A stretch of DNA of 64,000 bases from Danio rerio (Eukaryota; Chordata; Actinopteri; Cypriniformes; Danionidae), in the NCBI RefSeq assembly GCF_049306965.1, contig NC_133176.1:20556001-20620000 (forward strand), given 5' to 3'. Every line of letters begins with the position of its first letter. The stretch's first letter is position 1. A model generated the notes under the pieces. It saw only the letters and a program-made list of their open reading frames with translations, ran no database searches and was not told the origin of the DNA. The position numbers were made by a program, and so were the translations under genes. Shown piece after piece: positions 61,601-64,000 of this stretch.

Positions 61601-63996
61601 ATTCAAGTATCTGGATTGGTGCATCCCTATATGCTATATAAGATTAGTGGACTGAGATAGTCATCAGTAGATTTTATTTCTTGCATTTTTATTCTGTATT
61701 TGGAGAAGCAAGAGATATAATGACCAGAGAAATTACTTGAAAAACATTTATTATTCAGATTCTCTTATGTTTGGAAACTGTGGACTTTTGATGGATAGCT
61801 TTGAGAGTGCAACATTCATTGCTTTGTCCAGAAATGGTGAAAAGTTTGTGGACATACTTTTTTTATGAACAGATTTCTATATTTGCTCCACCCATAACAG
61901 GTGCATAAAATCAAACAGAGAAAGTTATATGACCTCCTTAGACAAACATTTTTAGTAGGAAGAGACAAACCCTTTTTTGTTCCAGTATTACAATGCTGTT
62001 GTTCACAAAGCAAGATCCATAAAGAGATTATTTTCTGAGTGAAAGAACTTGACCTAAACCCCACTGTACACCTTTGGGATGAATTGGAATGCAGACTGTG
62101 TTCCAGAACCCATCAATCATGTTCACTGATGGTTTACAGAACAAATGGAAGCAAATCCCCAACATCTATTGGCCTCCCTAGAATAATGTGAAGAAATAAA
62201 TACTTTTATTTGACAAGAACATATTAAAGTAATCAGAAAACATTAATAATTAAAAAAATGTTGTTGCTAAGTTTTCTATTCATCAATTACTTTGGAAAAT
62301 AATGCATTATGGTTTGCAACAGTTAAGCAACACAACTGTTAAAATCTTTTTTATAATAATACACAGAATATAATATACTAACATTCGTTTCCTCAATATA
62401 AAGTTTGCGTTTTACAAACATTTGACACCAAAGCCTGCAATAAGCAGAGGATAACTGATACTGTAATAAAACAAAAATCTTATTGACCCCAAACTTTCAA
62501 ACAGTGCATGTTCTTGATTTCTCAGAGGTTTAGTTTAATGTGTGGGTCTGTAAATGGCAATGCCACAGTTTTTTTGTGTGTTGTGCTTACTGTCTGTGTT
62601 TTTTGTGATTTAGGGGGCTTTCCCTGCTCGTCTGAAATGCGTCTTCATTGTGTCGTCTCCGCTGTGGTTCAGAGCACCGTTTGCGGTACTCCGTCTGTTT
62701 GTGAGAGAGAAACTGAGAGAGAGGGTATGTGTTGAGTTCTGGATAAGTAACACTATATGCAAACATTCCCTTTTTTAAATGTCCCTGTTATGTTATTTTA
62801 CCATCCCCTAAATTATTTGATGTTTTCTTTAAATCCATCCTTAAATTTCCTCAGAACATTTAACATATGTGGTCTTTCTTAACACTTTCTTTCCTACAGC
62901 TAACAGGAAAAGTGGATTTGCTTCTTCCATTCTGTATACTGTATTTAACAGTGTGAATTAAACTCTTCAGTCCTCTTTAGTGTAGTGTTTTCATTGGAAG
63001 CTCCTGTCACCAAGAACACTAATTCCTTGTGTGTGTGAACACTGTGCAATAAAGTTCTTTTATTGTTTTGAACAGACAGGATAATAAGGAACTTAAAATG
63101 CATGGAATCATGGCTTGTTTGTGTGATTTATTTATCTGCATATTTTTTGTATGTCTATGTCTGCAGGTATGCACTGTAAAAGCCCATGAACTGGTCAATC
63201 ACATCCCAGTCAGCTCCCTTCCAGAACATTTGGGTGGCTCATCACAGTATAGCCACATTGCCTGGATCCAATCCTGCGTCAACTCCAGCCCCAATCACCC
63301 CAATAACTCTGCATACGTCACTGGGGATTGCTTGGGGAGTCTGCTCTGCTCCTACTCCATGGAGCACGACCAGAACACCTCTGCTGACCCCTTAACTGCC
63401 AAAACGTCAGCAGCCACCTTCCTGGGGGACGGCCTGAACTCAAACTGCCCCATTTTGGACGAAAACAATGCCAATGTGCCGAACCACAGAATGACAGGCC
63501 ATGCGCATTGGAACGGCTCTGCACTGCCAAGTTTAGGGTCGAATGCCAATGTCTTAAATGGGCGTGGCCGTCAACCGCCCCCACAATCAGACACCCCCCC
63601 AGACACGCCCCTGCACCAAAAACACACAGCAGGAGGTGGGATTTTAGGTGTAGGAGGAGCGTGTTTAGATGCCAGTCGGCAGGATGGCAATGGTGCTGAG
63701 GAGAGTCAACAGGATGTGGAGTTACTAGAAGACGAAATGGGTGAAGGAGATGGAGTTCCACCTCTCCCACTGAAATCAAGGCCACCACCCTTAAATCACA
63801 GCCCCACCCCAGATATGAGCTGGCTACCAGGAATGCTGACGGAAACAACCATGTTGTCAGTTCATGTCGCTGAGCCTGGAGGAATGAGTGTGCAGGATCT
63901 GGTGCAGCACGTCAAGCGCAAAAAGAAGAAGGGCATTTATCAGGAGTACGAGGAGATCCGCAAAGAGCCTCCTGCTGGAACCTTTGATTATTCAAA
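52634..63996 (+). CDS. ptpn9: PTPN9 (MEG2) tyrosine phosphatase, N-terminal part; catalytic domain beyond right edge
   Basis: Seven exons keep one frame: 52634-52663, 56387-56530, 56628-56717, 59325-59449, 59547-59652, 62614-62724, 63167-63996. They encode about 478 residues; the donor GTAA is the last four bases of the window. Residues 11-58 are the CRAL-TRIO N-terminal helices (AVKFLMARKFDVSRAIDLF), and about 75-230 the CRAL-TRIO lipid-binding domain (FIYDMTNSTYANFDYELC, KGAFPARLK, LPEHLGG). PTPN9 is the only PTP with a Sec14-like domain; it sits on secretory vesicles, binds phosphoinositides and dephosphorylates NSF among others. Residues before the exon end (VQHVKRKKKKGIYQEYEEIR) match the human stretch just before the PTP domain. 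Odd: between LPEHLGG and that stretch lies a long Pro/Ser/Asn/Gly-rich linker roughly 160 residues longer than I recall for human, all in one exon. Whether this is ptpn9a or ptpn9b is not decided. Confidence 0.92.
53810..55943. mobile_element. hAT-like element, second copy of the 23583 family, with a nested element
   Basis: Ends tagggctgctcgatattgga and (reverse complement) tggggcttcacaatatatcg match the 23583-25685 copy. The 8-bp flanks do not agree, so it is older or rearranged. It holds the nested inverted-repeat element 55415-55786. Lies in ptpn9 intron 1. Confidence 0.7.
55415..55786. mobile_element. 372-bp short inverted-repeat element nested in a hAT copy
   Basis: Terminal repeats TGGTCCCACTTTATATTAAG are 29 bp long with one mismatch, flanked by aattaa on both sides (55409-55414 and 55787-55792). 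The interior is non-coding. A worn relative starts near 36843 (gggtcacactttatttta) upstream of the phox2 homeobox exon. Confidence 0.85.
57490..58050. repeat. Unclassified TGTCACA-rich interspersed stretch
   Basis: Repeated words attccatgcaaatgtcaacc, ccaatgtcacacaagtggca, catctgtcacatcc, cacatctgtaacac and gcaaatgtcacaccc suggest an old zebrafish element, but no ends are clear. The rest of intron 3 from 56718 is AT-rich with nothing recognisable. Confidence 0.3.
58301..58731. mobile_element. Short hAT-like element
   Basis: The right end (reverse complement) catgggctggtataaaattc and tgatggtatgataacc is typical of a fish hAT-like family; the left end aatgggatgatgatcgattt is worn. The inside has caaggtataccgcagtttca and aaggttttaaaacc. 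Confidence 0.45.
60418..61629. mobile_element. hAT-like element in ptpn9 intron 5
   Basis: Ends taggaatgcactaatgcc and (reverse complement) tagggatgcaccaatcc, with ccgatctcgatacaaatccg near the left and ggatcggatttggatcggta near the right end, as in a common fish hAT-like family. Flanks do not match. Contains the 21-bp tandem repeat at 60671-60743. No transposase frame was recognised. Confidence 0.6.
60671..60743. repeat. Perfect 21-bp tandem repeat, each unit palindromic
   Basis: Units start at 60671, 60692 and 60713, with a half unit at 60734, all identical. Each holds ttatgaca-ttg-tgtcataa, an 8-bp inverted repeat with a 3-base spacer. Confidence 0.95.
61790..62200 (+). mobile_element. 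Worn Tc1-like transposon fragment
   Basis: The DNA keeps aaccccactgtacacctttg, ggatgaattggaatgcagac and later cccaacatctattggcctcc, which match the D(E)D end of fish Tc1-like transposases (LNPIEHLWDELE-type region). The frame is broken and ends are not recognisable. Confidence 0.6.
62220..62510. repeat. Cyprinid short element end
   Basis: Runs to cttattgaccccaaactttc followed by aaacagtg, the end of a common fish short inverted-repeat family; related to the words at 55190 (cttactgacccccaattttg). Confidence 0.45.
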
Positions 63997-64000
63997 GTAA

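Noticed and set aside
63318-63848. 176-codon minus-strand frame
   Set aside because: It is the shadow of the GC-rich ptpn9 linker exon; composition and codon use follow the sense gene.

Overview
The window looks like vertebrate nuclear DNA from a teleost, almost certainly a Danio (zebrafish-type) genome. It is AT-rich, genes are split into short exons with GT-AG introns, and it is crowded with tRNA-derived DANA-type SINEs. Other signatures are a 5S-rRNA-derived SINE3, Tc1-like and hAT-like DNA transposons, many short inverted-repeat elements, and long TG, TA, TTTA and ATCT microsatellites. Four protein-coding genes and one tRNA gene are supported. I saw no LTR element, Polinton or other virus-like copy, and no CRISPR array.

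Layout. (1) 1-27620, plus strand: the 3' part of a limch1 gene (15 exons seen, 615 codons), ending in a LIM zinc-binding domain; its 5' half, with the calponin-homology domain, lies left of the window. (2) 27620-35764: intergenic, filled by a DANA SINE, a hAT-type element carrying a nested SINE, a SINE3 inside a terminal-inverted-repeat element, and a roughly 0.95 kb foldback element. (3) 35765-37863, minus strand: a three-exon paired-type homeobox gene of the Phox2 family with an unusually diverged homeodomain, probably the phox2ba duplicate. (4) 37864-41545: intergenic, with an L1-type LINE remnant and a candidate conserved regulatory block near 39.6-39.8 kb. (5) 41546-50020, plus: a complete 12-exon exosc9 gene (395 aa, RNA exosome ring subunit). 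(6) 50021-52633: a DANA SINE split by a Tc1-like transposon, then a minus-strand tRNA-Ile(AAT) gene facing a CpG-rich promoter. (7) 52634-63996, plus: the 5' seven exons of a ptpn9 gene (CRAL-TRIO domain and an enlarged linker); the phosphatase domain lies beyond the right edge.

The genes do not form a pathway. limch1 acts on actomyosin, phox2 in autonomic and hindbrain neuron specification, exosc9 in RNA decay and processing, and ptpn9 in vesicle-associated tyrosine dephosphorylation. limch1 next to phox2b is an old vertebrate neighbourhood (human 4p13). exosc9 (human 4q27) and ptpn9 (human 15q24) are elsewhere in human, so this fish block joins separate ancestral segments.

Exon boundaries were set by hand from reading frame, intron phase and GT/AG dinucleotides, and every junction given keeps the frame open. 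Paralogue letters (a/b) and repeat subfamily names come from memory and are less certain than the gene families.
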